Assembly: GCA_964017155.1 (NCBI GenBank)
Contig: OZ024865.1
Location: forward strand, 42,141,120 to 42,205,119
DNA from: Oasisia sp. SBJ-2009
Taxonomy: Eukaryota > Annelida > Polychaeta > Sabellida > Siboglinidae
Direction of reading: 5' to 3'
DNA length: 64,000 bases
Under the pieces are notes generated by a model that was not told the origin of the DNA, did no database searches, and saw only the letters and a list, made by a program, of their open reading frames with translations. The stretch's first letter is position 1, and each line of letters opens with the position of its first letter. Of the stretch, positions 46,101 through 61,200 are shown piece by piece. The position numbers and the translations under genes were made by a program.

Positions 46101-47580
46101 ACCCTGTGTGGTAACGACAAACCTTGGTTCACCGGGACACCACGCCGAAACTGCCAGAGAAGAACGCGGCATTAATCAGCGGCAGCAGGTATACTTTCTG
46201 TAAAGCAAAGTGCAAAAGGCGGTCAGGAATTGCAGCCAGGGTATGATCTACCATGTGACCGCTTAGTGCGTGATTATGCATGAATGAGTGTAACTATTGG
46301 TGCATACGACCAGCTATCGCGTCTTAATGGCAGCGTGGCTGGATGCTTCCCGGTGAGATAGTAATCTACGACGACGTTCACCATAGTCGGCAGCACATCG
46401 CGAAAATGAATCTCGACGCGCAGGTTGCCAGTTTGTACCGGATTGAAGCAGGGCGCCGTCGCATGTGTCTGGCGTGAGATCCAGTCGGAAGTAGGTGTAG
46501 CCATGACGGAAGTCGACACGAGAGAGACCGTTTCCTTCGTTCTGCCATACCTTACACGTCGTGGTGAATAGGGTTGTGGTAGTTTCTAACGAGCAGGTCG
46601 TCGGTGAAATTTGGCTGAACAGGTTTCGAGGGTGTTTGTCGACCGTCCACGTGAACGGCGAGGGAGTTTATGTCGTTCTTGGCTCACTGTTTTGTTGTAG
46701 GCCTTATTGTAGGCTTCGTTGACGAAGCAGCGCAGCACGAGTCGTGTTGGCAGGGTACCGAGAAACATATTCTCGGGCCTATTCGACCTAGCTCCCGCGG
46801 GAATGGAGTAGACTTTACACTCGACGGGGCGTATCGGATTTGGCCGTGCTCTTCTCGAGGGCTTTGATGTTTTGTGACGACCGTTTGGTACTGCTGGGGG
46901 TCACGAAGTTGCTCAACATGTTCTTACCCGCATCCGCGACGTTTGGGTGTGGTGTGCTTTTGATGTTCTGCCAAGACAAAACGTCGTTGGATATGCGTGG
47001 CCCGTTTTCAGCGCACCAATTTTCAACGCCAATACACCTCTCTTGAAGAGCGTCATGGCGCTGCATAGTAGACTTCCGAAGAGACTTCCCAGGCCGTGAC
47101 CTCGATGGTGTCGTGCATCTGCAAAATAAGGAAGTGCGCCTCCCGCTTGACGTGCGTAGTAGTCGTTGTAACCAGTTAGTACGCGTAGACTCGGATGTAC
47201 TTTTTGTAGGAATCGGATGCCCAAAGTTAAATAATCGTTGAACTGAGTTCATTTGGGTATGTCCACCACATAGCGTCATCATCATACCTGTTCGGTGGTG
47301 AGATCGGATACGGTCGCTGACGGCGTGTGGAAGATGATGACGTTTCGGTACAGGTAATGGTCGGGTATGGCTCTTTAGCAGTATCTTAAATAGGGTCTTG
47401 GGCGTCTGAGAAGTTGGAGGCTATCATCTTCCTCACATCAAAACAATGAAACGATTTGCCCTCTGATATTTCAATGACAGATGATGGACATTGAGTTGTG
47501 CCGAAGCCGTACTTATGCAACATAGGAGTCATACTTGACAGCGGTCTTACCATAGATGCGCATGTTGCATACATGGCAAA
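46100..47580 (-). mobile_element. Polinton/Maverick fragment with decayed capsid-type genes
   Basis: Read on the - strand, 47224-46913 has RHHRGHGLGSLFGSLLCSAM then LFKRGVLALKIGAL, the glycine/basic pattern of a small Polinton virion-type protein. Its C-terminal part continues in another frame to 46815. Downstream, in several different frames, come MFLGTLPTRLVLRCFVNEAY, KVWQNEGNGLSRVDFRHGY and NLRVEIHF (46768-46380). These are landmarks of a family common in Polinton-bearing invertebrates and annotated as F54H12.2-like. The repeated frame changes mean it is dead. No polymerase, integrase or terminal repeats are seen. Family assignment is from memory of motifs. Confidence 0.65.
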
Positions 47581-48502
47581 GTTGTGCTACCACCAGATAC
47601 GCAACTTTGGACTATGAAAATTCGTTGCTATAAGACCTTCTATAGTAAATGTTTCTTAGGGAAATGTCACCATGCACAGGAAATGTAAATTCGATTGTCA
47701 CATTTTTATGCATACTGAGGTCCTTTAGGGCCTCAATAATTGGTACATTTCACGTTTTCCTATTTTATTCAGAAATTGTTCTGAAACGTTTCCTTTAATT
47801 TTGCTTCTGGTGGTATTTGCATTGTACACAAGAAATGTATAGTCACTAATCGAGTAAGGACATCTCAGGACCTTCCCAAGAAACGAAATGCTAAACCTTT
47901 GCATGTTTTTGCCTGGGCTTTTAGCAATCCTTTGGTGATCTGTGTATTGGGGCGAGTAGAATCAGCCCACCCCAAAGCACCCATGTATCTGGACACTATC
48001 ACCAGCCTTCTATTGTCCATGGAGACTGACCAATTGATCTCCCCAAGGAGTGGGGGGGGGGGGGTTGTATCAATAACCTACAGCCTACATGTTTTAAGCT
48101 GTATCTTCAGTTAGGCTACATATTATGTATGCAAGTTCTGTTTATTTTGACGTTTGTTTAATTAATTATTTTTTAAATGATGTTACTTTAATATCTACTT
48201 GTCAAAAATGTATTATCATCTGTAAGTGACAATTGACACAGATATATAATTAACATTGTAGAGACATATAGGGTGAAAATTCACAACCGTTATTGATATT
48301 GTCTACTGTTTCCAAACAATTTGACTGTTTCTGGTCATCTCGTGTGAATAACCAGAGAAAATGCCAATTAGGTGGTTACGGGGAAGAGACTAGGTGGTGA
48401 CTATGATTCACCAAGACACATCTCATTCACAATTATCAACTCATTAGTCCAAAATATTCAGGGCCATTTGGACCATTTTAGATTAGCTCTTCTGCGATAT
48501 GA
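47580..48502. other. Upstream region of gene B, unique part
   Basis: No exon supported. 48333-48416 resembles 48945-49030 (AACCAGAGAAAATG and GTGACTATGATTCAC-like words), a short local duplication. A frame at 47899 starting MHVFAWAFSNPLVICVLG is weakly leader-like but has no good phase-1 donor. Confidence 0.4.
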
Positions 48503-49237
48503 TCATGTGGAATTTAATCAAATGCATTTATCCTTACGTCATTTTAAAATTAGTAATTTTGTTACTATTTAAGTATATTATTTTATTTAGTTTTTGTTTA
48601 ATATTACACTTTTTAAACATTTGCACAAGATAATAAGTAATGAAATGGGTGTTTTATTTTACTATTTAATTTAGGCCTATATTCAGAATGTATTTTGATA
48701 TTGTTTAAATATGTCATCCAATCTTAGCTAATATTTATATTAGAACAATTAGAACAACTAAAAAATTGGACGCTATGAAAATACATTATATTATTATTAC
48801 TACTACTACTGGTATTCCATCTGTGGTAGCTTGCTTCTGCATGTTTTAATTTAGCTGCGTCTTCAAAACTATTGATTTTCCGTAATTGCATGTTAAGTTT
48901 ATTTTGATACATATTTAATTATCGTCAACATGTTTGTGTTTCTTGTCATCTCATATGGATAACCAGAGAAAATGACAATTATGTGATTATGATCAAAAGC
49001 CTTGGCAGTGACCATGATTCACATTGTTAAAGATGCAACAATTTCTGGGACGGGTTCCAGTTAGTTAATTAATTGCTACTCATTAACAGCAACTCGCTGA
49101 GTAATTCTTTTGTATCAATTAGAAATGGTTCACGTTGTGCACAGCATATATTTGGAGCTGTTATCTTCCAAATGTCCAAATACATAGTCATTTTGGTGAA
49201 GCTATATATTGTGACTATGGGAACTGTTTTATTGCAG

Positions 49238-49537
49238 GGGTTCACACAGGGTTCACACAAGTACCCAGCAATATCGTTACTAAAGTTGGACAGAGCTTCA
49301 CACTTCTCTTCGCTGCGACCGGACTCCTCTCGTGGAAGCGCCTGCCTTATGAGAGCTTTCTGACTTTTGATCAACAGATGGTAGGCAGATGTGCTCGTGG
49401 TCAATGTAGTATGAACACAGTAGCCAGAAACTATTACCTCGTTGTCAAGTCAGCAGTTCGGGGAGATGGCGGAGCGTACAGATGTACGGCAGAATTGCGC
49501 ACACCCACAATCCGACATGCAGAAGTCATTGTCTTTG
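49238..49537 (+). CDS. Gene B exon: V-type Ig domain, diverged
   Basis: The exon is 300 bp, phase 1-1, same splice sites as A. Identical to A for 23 codons, then reads [20 protein letters not shown] where A has [11 protein letters not shown]. The B-strand cysteine is Phe, while the second cysteine in GDGGAYRC is kept. It ends [17 protein letters not shown], a different FG region from A. The two cysteines in GRCARGQC remain and might form an alternative bond. Confidence 0.8.
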
Positions 49538-52500
49538 GTAAGGTGTTTTTAGTTTTTTTCTTCAAAACAGCCAATTTTGTCCGTAACCATATTCAGCTGT
49601 TGCCGTATCTTCCTCAGATTTCACTCTTAAAATCATGGTTAATGCATCAGTCAGGGGGTTAATTAATCCCGTGTGAAAGGAATGTGTAGAACATTGTCAC
49701 ATTTTGGGCCACCTGATTATTATATCTATGTAGGCCGCCATTTTTAATTGAAAAGCGCTAACATGTAATGCAGTTAACAACATTTACACGTGGCTACTAT
49801 ATCGATTAAAATGCCTGAAAATGTTTCAAATAATGTGGAATATGTAGATAAAATATATGAATAGTTTTCTTATATTGGGCCATCTGAAAATACACCCTGT
49901 AGGCTGCTTTTATCTAATTCAAAATAATTGACATTTAATGGCATCTTATATGTCATAAACATTTCGAAACTTCAACACATCAGCATTATTAACAGCCGTA
50001 ACAAACTAGAATCTGTGTCATTTGTCAGGAAAATACGACAGAGATACTAACGAATCAAGCTATGTTAATAGCGAAACGACTATATAGGTGCATATAAGAT
50101 GTGCACCATTAATTTAATGAAAATCAGTGTAAACAGAAAAAGAAATTGTTGGAGTGATAAGTGAAGGAAAATACTTTCAGTAAATAAGGCTCAATGGCAC
50201 CAATCGTGTAGACTCGAGTACAATAGCGTAAGACTGCAACCGACGGAGAAGAGACTGCGCCATAAACCACCTAAATATGCTGACAATAACGAACCAGCAG
50301 TCGGTGTTTTTATTTATGCAGCTACGTCAAAACTTGACAAATATTGTAATGTTCGATGAACCAATCTCCTTCAAACGCTCATTCCAAAAAGGACTGTTAA
50401 AAACAGCCAGTATCCAACCTGTTGTTTGCTCTGGGAAACCTGTTAATAGAAGGTCTAAGTATTAAAGGAACAGTGCCAAGGCACTTCAGCACATAGTTCA
50501 CTTCATGCATTTAGCATCATCTAGGTACTGAACTTCACCAAATGAGCCTATTCAGAAGCGATTGCATCTTTGAGACATTCAGTAGTATATGAGACAATAG
50601 GTAATGTCCCTCGGCAGCCTGTAACATCCTAGTCTCAGTATACCCATGGCAATGCCTCTCAATAAAAGATTATTATACCTTTTTACAGTTATGTTATATT
50701 TTCTACTTTTATGATATTGGTAACTATAAATGTTATGGTTATAGTTATAGTTATGGTTAGTTGATCCGTGTACTTATGTTATTTTGAGGGTGTGTCCAGA
50801 TTTTCGGTACATTTCAGGAAATGAAAATGAGGAAAACATAATTTGTTAAGTTCACTTTATTTTTATTATTGTCTTCTGGATATTTCTCGATGAAAATATG
50901 ACATGCACACCCCTCCCCGTCGTATATAATAGTCAATATTAGCTCCTTGCGACGTACCCCATTCAGATTTAGATATGGGCATCGATCAAAAACCAACAAT
51001 CAATCTGTAATATTTCAATTAATATGATATACCAAAACAATTATGTAAGTGCTGTTACGGGAAAAATGCAGTTTTTGTTCAATGACGCTATGTAGATCAA
51101 AGCTAATTATATTATAAATTCACCATCACATTTTTTCTTCTGTTTGTAAATTAAGCGATATTTTCTGGTGGATGGAGGTATATTTGAGCATATTTGAGGT
51201 TAGATACAGACAAATAAAGAATGCTGTGTAACATAATTCTGATGCACAGTTTAAATGATTGATACAGTAATAATAATGAAACTTTATTGCCATTTTTAAT
51301 ATGCATTACATGCATTAGATTGTCCGTCTTGAACATGCTGTTACTGATAGATAGCGGGCACCGTAATTTAGCTAGATCTACAAGGATCAGGTGGTGAATA
51401 GTATAAAATAGTTGTGTTGATTAATAGTGAGGAGATCAAGGTAAACACTTATCTATTGAATGTTTTAGTTTTGGTTTTGTGAAGACGTATATTTGGGCAA
51501 TCAATATGTTACTACTAATGTAACTTATTACTTTATACTCTGTAACATGATTTTACTACATGAAAAGGATGAAATAGGTTCCATTAGTTCTAAATAATAA
51601 CTTGATTGTACCCATTGTAAAACAGAACCCACCTAACAAAGGTATTTTGGAAATTGTCTTTTCATCAGTGATCTCCACTTGGATAACGTATTTGTTTAAC
51701 TAAATTAAGATAAACCCCATTTTGTGAGTAAAATATGGACAGTTTAGTTTGTAAATATTCTAAGAATTGGTGTATAACCACATATAACAATGACTTAACA
51801 ATGAGAATTACATTACAATGTCGCCATTGCCACAATGGAATATCTTTCTAATTGTGGTTTAAATTGGCAAAATACTGAAAAATGTAATTGGCCTAACAGC
51901 AGGTGATGTCGACTTAAAGTGGGAATTGGCATTAACATGTCCTAGATGTTTTCTACGAAAGGATGGGTGAATCATTATTATCATTCCAAAATGACTAAGC
52001 ACTTTTCAGACCTCGAATTTCCATTCTCCGTTCTTTTCCAGAATCAGACCCTCTGTGTACGACGAACGCCACAGACAACAAAGCGATAGCAGGAGACTAC
52101 GTTGCGTACTGGTGTGAAGTGGCCTACACGGGAAGATGGGCTCCTGTGATGGAGTGGAAAGACAACGAGACCGTTGTACAAGCCAAGGTTGAACACGGCC
52201 AGAACAACACAAGTAACGTGAAAACTGTGACGTACACTTACGTCACTGAATTGACACCAGCAGACAATAATCACGTCTTCTCTTGTCGAACTTACTTTGA
52301 TCAACCAAAGCCAGGCACAATGAAAGCCTATGAAGCAACTAACATACCTACAACTGACAATGTGCTTTCTAATTATACATCGCCAAACCTCACTGTTTAT
52401 TGTAAGTATTGGATATACAACATGTATAAGACAAGCAGTATTTATTAACTCTTTCATATTGCTTGCTTTAAAATATTATTGATCGTGCCAAATAGCCATA

Positions 52501-54899
52501 GCTACCTAAGTGAACTAGCCGTATCTACCAAATTTTTTATGTGTCATATTGTCACCCATGTCAATTAATGACATGATTCAACAGCCAATCAAGCCTAAAT
52601 TATGAAAACAAATCTGAGTTACATATTGCCAAATGTGAATATATTTTGTTTTGTAGAATTAAATATCCGCATATCTATTTCATACAATTTGTGCAATGTT
52701 GTGACCTTTTGCAGATGGTCCGCACTTACTGGTTGTCGATCCTGTAAAAGTGATGTATGATCGTGAAGAAAAAGTCAAGATATTAGCTGACAGCAATCCA
52801 TCCACGAGGACCTACGAATGGTCGAATACTGCTACAAACAAAATACTAGAAAGATCAGACACATTCACAATACCTGCGTCTATGCATGGAAGTAATTCAA
52901 TCAAAGTTACTGTGTGTAACACAATCCCACGTATCGGCGTCAGACCATCCACCACCAGATGCCAAGAACACCATTTAAACTTGACGGTGAAAAGTAAGCG
53001 GATTTTACAGTATCGTGTCAAAGGGTAATTGGATAATATGAGCATCGCGTAAGTCTGGTACCATTTGGGATGAGGTATACTTACATATAGAAATGCGCTA
53101 ATCCTTAGAACAATACTGGTATGTATAATTTTTAGTTAAAATAATGTAAATAATCGTGTCAATTCAGCCATGTATCTGTACTCATCAACGTCTTACTTAT
53201 CTACTTTACTAATACCACGTTTGCGCGCTACACACTAGCCTCAGCACCTGGACACTGTTGTAGATGCACTCGGTGTGCGGAAGTCTTTAGATCCTGGTGG
53301 TATCGCGTTGGTTTTGTTCCTTTCAGCGAATACGACGGCGAGCACCAGTAACACCACTAACACTTCCACTACCACCACCACCACCACCACCTCCACCACC
53401 ACCACTACCACCATCACGACCACACCAACTACAACAACAGCCTCACCTACCACCACTACCACCAACACCACCAACACCACCAACACCACCACACCACCAG
53501 CAACAACAACTTCACCTAACGCCAAGACTTGGAACTTTACCGATGATACGACTAACTACGAAGGTAAGCGTTTCGTTTCTCTTCACGGCAATCCTGTATA
53601 GTAGGAGTAGGTAATGTAGATGGCCAACGCCGCTATAGCTACAGTGTCATTACTAACTGACAACCCTTCTCCATATTGTAGACGCTACAGGGAAGTTGAC
53701 AGTTGTCACGCTAAAATATTAGCATTGGAAAAGTGCGCATATGTGTATTTTATTTATGGTATGCCACATCGCAAAAATTCCTAATGCATATTAAATGTTA
53801 CATGGTAATACGTTGTCGGAACTAAACTGAACAATACCATTCATGAGTTGTTTTTATTCCATCTGCTTTAACTGATGGTTTCTAAATTCTAATATTTGGT
53901 GTTCTGTGTACTTATTAATATAATTAGTACTTTAAAATTACTTGTTATAAATGCTGTAAACGTGTGTTGCATAATAACACATATTATTTCCCCGGACTCT
54001 GTATTATTTGTCAACCATCTACTAGATGGTGGGGCCAGTTTCCAACTGCCAGTTGTGCTTTAATCGTTGGCTGATTTATTAGGTACTCCTGCTCCTATAC
54101 GGTGAAATTGTCAATACACAAGTCAGACAATTTTGCTTTCATTTATTAAAAACTATGTAAATGGTGATTACAATTACGGCTAAACAGTACTTCACCGTCC
54201 TATAGCGGAATAGAAACAAGACATTACCAAAAGTTCGTTTTCGATGTATACAAAAAAATTAAGTATGTATGAAACCTTTGACAAAATTCAAAAAATAAAT
54301 AACAATACCCTTGTAGTGTTCACATACTAATGCTTATTTATGGACTACACATCGTTTTTTCTGGCGTTAAATACATACTGTATGTTTGTAATTTATGAGT
54401 CTCTTTGTGTGGATTATGTCACGAGGGCTGCAGCCGATACAATTACTTTGAAAACGAGCCGAAAACGGCGGCGATCTCAAAGCTAAGACAGGTCTCCGCG
54501 AAACACCTGGCTTCAATTAAAAACAAATTGATATGTGTGGAATCTTTAGATAAATCTACGTTCTCTATGATGACCAGTATTTGTAGTATATCGGAGTATC
54601 TCACAATAATTCATTTTGACGGTCGTTTCGACCAAACAGTTAACTTTGTAAACATGCTCTGAGTGCAAAGAAAGAGTGCGTTTGATGCCATTTGCTATTT
54701 TCATCAAGTTTCACAGTTCGACTTTGACAATTATCATTGATAGCTGGTGTTCGGAGACTCTGGCTCTAGTTTGTTGGTAGTGGTTGGTTGTGTCTGGGGA
54801 CACATTTCCCGTAGTATTTGAGATATGGAGACCCACCATGGCCCAGGCTGTGACTTGCTGAGCTACCTTTGTTGGCAGAGATGACTGCGGTATCCGCGG

Positions 54900-54948
<49 letters not shown>

Positions 54949-54982
54949 ATTATAATATAATATATATATATATATATATATT

Positions 54983-55025
<43 letters not shown>

Positions 55026-55038
55026 ATATATATAATAT

Positions 55039-55130
<92 letters not shown>

Positions 55131-56403
55131 CCAATTGGTAGGTGGACTGGGAACAGGCGCCATCGTAGGCATCGCTCTAGGAGCCGTTTTCATCCTTGTC
55201 CCCATCTGCCTTATGAAAATGTTCGTCTTACACAAACGTAAGAGAAAAGGTAAGGATCTTTGTTCTGTTGTCGTAGCAGTAAAACAGTTGGTGTCACTAG
55301 GATGAGTTGGTAGTTTGCTGTAATGTTTTACTCTTTAGAATCTCTACAATCTACAATCTAGTCTTATGCGATGATTTCATTTTAGATTACTTCACAAGGA
55401 ATAGTGATATTTGTCGTGTGTTGGGTAGCGAAGTCTAAAATCAGAAAGAACTCCACAGTGTGGCGTATGTTTCATTAGATCTATTCACATAACCTACATT
55501 TGCTCCTTGTCACTTTCTCATAGTTCACTTCTGTGTCTTATTCGTTCAGTTTGCTCTAAATGTTTACATTCCCTTCTCGGTCTGTCTGCCCCAGTCTAAT
55601 GATGTCTCCCTTATTGTCTCCCTGCTATCTCTTTATTCACCAATCCTTCTGTCCCTCCGTCTCAACTTCTTTCCCTCCCTAACAACCTCCTTTATATGGT
55701 AACAATGTATGCATGTAACTAATAGGGACAGGCTGTTCTTTATGTGGTGCGCAACGTAACTATTTATTATTAAAATGGGTTTACGAGACTACGCGACCCG
55801 CGCATGCGCGCTAGATCCCGCTATATAAGCAATAGCTGGGGCGGGTTCGACCTCTTTAATAAAAACAATATTCGAGCGTGAACATGCATAATTTTGTTTT
55901 CCGAATTTTCGTTTTTATATTGTCCAAATAATGTTTTACGTATTGGTTATTTACTGGTATTAGATGATAGAGTTTAGGTTTTAATTTCTAGTTACTTGAT
56001 GATCGAATTTCGTTGGACCACAAGGAAGCAAAGCGTCGCCATTTTGTTTCCACTGCGATCTTCCTTCTCTTACCCTCCGAGGTTTGTGAAAGATAAACAA
56101 TATGACACGGAGCCGGGACTTGGTGCGGACCATTGTACATTCATATAATAATAATAATAATAATTAATAATAATTATAATTTGTGTTTATAAAGCGCCGT
56201 AGGCCTATATCCAGAAAACATTCTGCTCAGAGGCGTGTACATAAAACATTTGTAACATATAAATGTATAAAATATGATTAATCAATTAAAAAGTCAAGTT
56301 GTTTAAATGATAATAAATAATTAATTAAATGTAGATTCTAAAACTCATAGTGTATAAGCTAAACCTATCAGCAATAAATAAATATAAAAAATAAATAAGT
56401 AAT

Positions 56404-56445
<42 letters not shown>

Positions 56446-58229
56446 ATTTATTAATAAGATATTAAAACAATAAACTAAAATAGTTTGGGAAACTATAATT
56501 ACGGTTAAAATAAATTCATTGTGAAAAAAAACCTACAAGTAATTTATAAATGCTGCTTTAAAAAGATGTGTCTTTAAATTCGACTTAAAAAGTTCTAATG
56601 AGTCTATATGACGCAGACTGTCTGGCAGGTTGTTCCACAGGCGCGGCGCCGTCACACAAAAGCTCCTGCGCAGGTTAGATTTTCTGGTTCATTGTTAGAA
56701 TGTCTGGATTGCCAGATCGCTTTCCACGGATATCGTGGAGGGACTGTTGTTTTCGTCGCAAGTAGTGGCGAGAGTAAGTTGGCCGACGGGGTATCTAGTA
56801 TTTGTATTCGTAGTGTAGGTGGCACTGATTTGGAGCTCCGCAGACGTTGCTTACAGGTAGATCTAAGCGAATGAATAATGACTGCGCCCAGGAATTGGTT
56901 AACATGGGCGTTAAGAGGGTAGTCGTGTGCCAGGTGGGGCGAAGGCAGAGTTGGCGGCGTATAATGTACGAGGATGGTTCGGCCAGTGTGACTGAAATCA
57001 CCGACATTTTGAAGACCAACCAGCAGTGTCTGGACCAGGTAACGCGGCAGCCGAGCCTGTAGTAGCTGCTACTCGTTTCGCTACGGCAGTATTCGCTTAA
57101 CCGACTGTCTCTCGGCTGCTTAACTTCGCCGAGAAGACAGTCTGGTGACATTAACGGCGTTTGCCGTAATCGTGCCGTAATTCCTATTTTATAAGCAACA
57201 AAATATTTTTATTTGTTATTTTTTTTAAATATAAGTTTCTTTTTATAATACAACATTTTCTGATGAAAAGGTATCCTTATTGAATGTGTTATTTCAAATT
57301 CTGCCTGAGAACCAATCAGCATCTGTACCCTAATCTAGGGTAAGGCCGCCCTGGCGGTTACATGGGCAGCCCAGTAAACCCAGGCGGAGTTGAGGGGCTG
57401 AAAAGAGCTGCCACCCTACGGATTCTGGGTAACAGAGCCTATTACGGCAGCTAGCTGTATCGTTGACAGCGCGCCGGCAATGATAGACTAATGTTGAACG
57501 TCGCCTCGACGCTACCGAACAATTGCGTCGCGAGATGCCTGAGATGATAAATCTCAAACAAACTGTTGTTCTTATTGTTGTAGTTGCCACGACGATGCCG
57601 TCAGGTAGACAGAACGCTCCAGTGACATCGACAGACCGTCATCACAGACGACACAAGGAAGAATCAACTACACATGCTACAGTTGCTCTCCCATTGGCAC
57701 CAGTGCATGGCCGGGCGAAGCCGACCGATCGCTCTAAGCCAGGTATTGTAGATATGATAAGGGCCTTGTCTGGGGATTCGCAGGTATAGGGTAACCATTC
57801 GTGTGTTTCCAACTGTAACCTTACATCAGGGCTGCCTACCATTACGGATTTTCCGTAATCATTACGGAATTTGACCTCAGAAATTACGGAAATAAGCAGA
57901 CTTCAATAGCAGACTTCAGACTAGTATACACATCAAAGAACTGCGACACTTAAATGAATGTCCTGACAAGTTCATACCCAGTGGTCTGCCTAAGAAAATG
58001 TAATAATTCACTAGCTGCAATTTATCAGTAAACGAAGCCAGTGGCTGCTGTGGTAGTTGGGCAGGGGGCAAACCCAGAGTAGAGGGAAAGAAACAATTCA
58101 TCAATGTTGTAATAACGTGTTATTTATTTACAGCCAGGGAATGGGCAGACTGTCACTGGGAAAGGTTTGATTAATTATTGTAGGGCGGAGTGGATAAGAG
58201 GGGGTGGGACTGTCTGTATTAGTAGTAGT

Positions 58230-58289
<60 letters not shown>

Positions 58290-61200
58290 GGATTTGATGA
58301 CTTCATGAGTCAAAGGTCCTATGTTAAAGCAGCTCTGTTTTTCAAATGTTTTCCTGAAAAGACTAGAATAAGGGTCAACATTAACTGGTCTGGGGTCAAT
58401 TTCATTCTTTCAATTCCAATTCATTGCAATTCCTTTATTCAATTTCAGTTCAATTTCTTTCAATTCAATTTTTGTCTATTCCACCTATAATCATTTAATT
58501 CCCATTCCTGCTCTAATTCACGTAATAAAAAAGTTAGTATAAAAATATAATTATATATCTTTATAACATTTATATGGTTGTCACATTCTGGTTATAATCT
58601 ACAAATGTTGTCAGTCTTCACTAGGCTTATGTTTGCTCTGGTAATCTTTGAACTTGAACTGGTTACATTTTGGACTGTTAGGAGATATCCTGGCTTCACT
58701 TCTGGTACCTGGGAAGTCCTAATAATTATTTGCTTAGCAAGTGACACTGGGAAAGTGTGATTGTTATCTGGGTAATTTCAATGGTTCTTTGAAGCATTCC
58801 CCAGCCAGCACTCATTCACAAGGCAGCAGAATAAGCCTGATTGACTTCCCATTCATCAGTTTCATCCACTAATTAATTGCTGGGCAGTGTTTGACCAGCA
58901 GGTTCATTGTCTAACTGTTCTTGGTCATTAAACACCATTGGCTGCACAGCAATACTCCAAACTGTCTGTAAAATATCAGATGCTCAATTCCTTTTTATTC
59001 AATTCCAAGTTCAAAATCTTTGAATTCCAATTCCGATTCAGTTCAAAATCTTTCAATCCCCATGTCAGCTCATTTTGTTCCAAATATTTCAATTCCCATT
59101 CCCGCTTCAATTCCGAAACTGAATTGGAATTGAATTGATCAATTCTTTTTTAATTGACTCCTGCCCTGAACATTATACAGACGGTAGCTAGACATGGGTA
59201 TCATTTCAAGGAACTCCCCCTTATACATATTATGTCTAGTTTTTTTTTCGCAGCATGCTTGGTTAATTATCGAGTATATTTCTGTATAATAAGGACAATG
59301 TTCATGGTAATTTAGCCACAAGTCATGTCTTCTAACTCAAAAGGACCCCTCAATGACCTAGTTTTGCTCTAATGTAATTTAAGGGTAGTGTCCCCCCCCC
59401 CCTCTGCCAACCCGACACCTCCACCCCCATGACCATTACGGAAAAATATTTTGTCAAGTAGGCAGCCCTGCCTTACATTCGCTGGTGTCAGTTGTCCTAC
59501 ACCAGCTGCTTCGTTAACAGCGCGCCGATAATGATAGGCTGATGTCGAACGTCGCCTCGACGTTACCGAACAATTGCGTCGTGAGATGACAACTCTCTTA
59601 CAAACTCTTCTTCCTTGTTTGTAGCGGCCGAGACGATGCCGTCGACTAGACGGAAGGAATCATTGACATCGATAGACCAACAGGCGGCCAGACGTCGCAA
59701 ACGACAGGAGAAGGAATCAACTGCACATGCTACAGTTCCTCCCCCATCGATATCAGTGGATGACCTGACGAAGCCGATCGACAGCTCTATGACAGGTATT
59801 GTAGATGTGACAAGGGTCTTGTCTGGGGATTCACAGGTACAGGGTAGCCATTTTTGTGTTTCCAACAGTAGCCTTACATGCGCAGGAGTCAGAGAAAATG
59901 AGAGATCTAGGCAGATGAATATGTGGATTTGTATGTATTGTTGCCAGAGACCAGCAAGACTATATTCTTACTATGAGACAGCGAACGATGATAACCCAAC
60001 AGTGTGTATCGCCCCCAAGACGAAAACGTCCATCCGTTCTTTCAGCCAGTTATCTCGAGCATTTCAGATCCAGTGCAGTGCATCAGCCATTTTCCTGGGA
60101 GACACCACAGACGGGACCTTCATTTCTTAACAGGGATCCCTGCCCGTTCAGACATATCTGTAGGTGCCGTGGTGTGTTCACACTGGATTCTGGTGTATGC
60201 AATACTATGCACCATCATTAGGGAATAATATATCAGTTGACCAGATATGAATGCCTCAATGAGAGACTTCACATAAGTCGGTTATCAGGTCATATTTGCT
60301 AAATATCCATCGTCACGATGTACACATGACAACCGTTTCATCTGTTTTTTAGTAAATATGTCATATTGTCATCATGTCATATTGTCTGCAGGAATGTTTC
60401 TAACACGGTTGAAATATAAACGAGGGAAATGTCGTGCGATAATAGCTGGGAACTCGTCGAAAGGTATATGAATGGGCGATAAATGCAGGACGCTTCGCTA
60501 TGTGCTATGTTTGACGTAGTGAATGCTGATTTAATTTATCTGATAGTGTAATGTTTTATACAGCTTTTAAGCTGCTTGGTTACACCAGCTATTCCAAGTT
60601 CAAGTGTGGATATTTACGAGAGGGCGGGCGACCAAGAGGTAATTGCCTGTCAGCGTTAACTGATGATAGTGATACAGTTGAATGACACGTGACAACTCTA
60701 GTCTTCAGTTCGGAATTATCATGAGGGTAACAGGAGCCTCTCTGTATGATGCAATTGGCACGTTTTATTTAGCATAGTTGTTTTACCAGTGTGGAACGCC
60801 ATTGCTAAAAACGTAAATAAATATGTCTAGACTACTTTATTATTCTTTTGATGACCTGACGGTTATAATAGGATATCCAACTTTAGACACAGTGATGTGC
60901 AATAGGATGACTTCAACATGATATCACCTGACAGGCTGACACAGAGACGTATTAAGACGGGTTCCAATGTCAGTACCAATGCAATGGACAGCTATTTGTC
61001 TTTGGTGATCTCGACAACTACGTCATTCTCTGCACAGTATATATTTGTTATGATTAAATGCATCCTTTCCAGTCAAAGCGGCAGCCGAACATGTAGCAGC
61101 TGCTATTCTTTCCCCTACGGCAGCTGCATCGTTGACAACTCGCCGGCAATGATAGACTGATGTCGAACGTCGCCTCGACGCTACCGAACAATTGCGTCGC

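Noticed and set aside
47899..47970. Leader exon for gene B (MHVFAWAFSNPLVICVLG)
   Set aside because: No convincing phase-1 donor and no promoter elements; only weak hydrophobicity.
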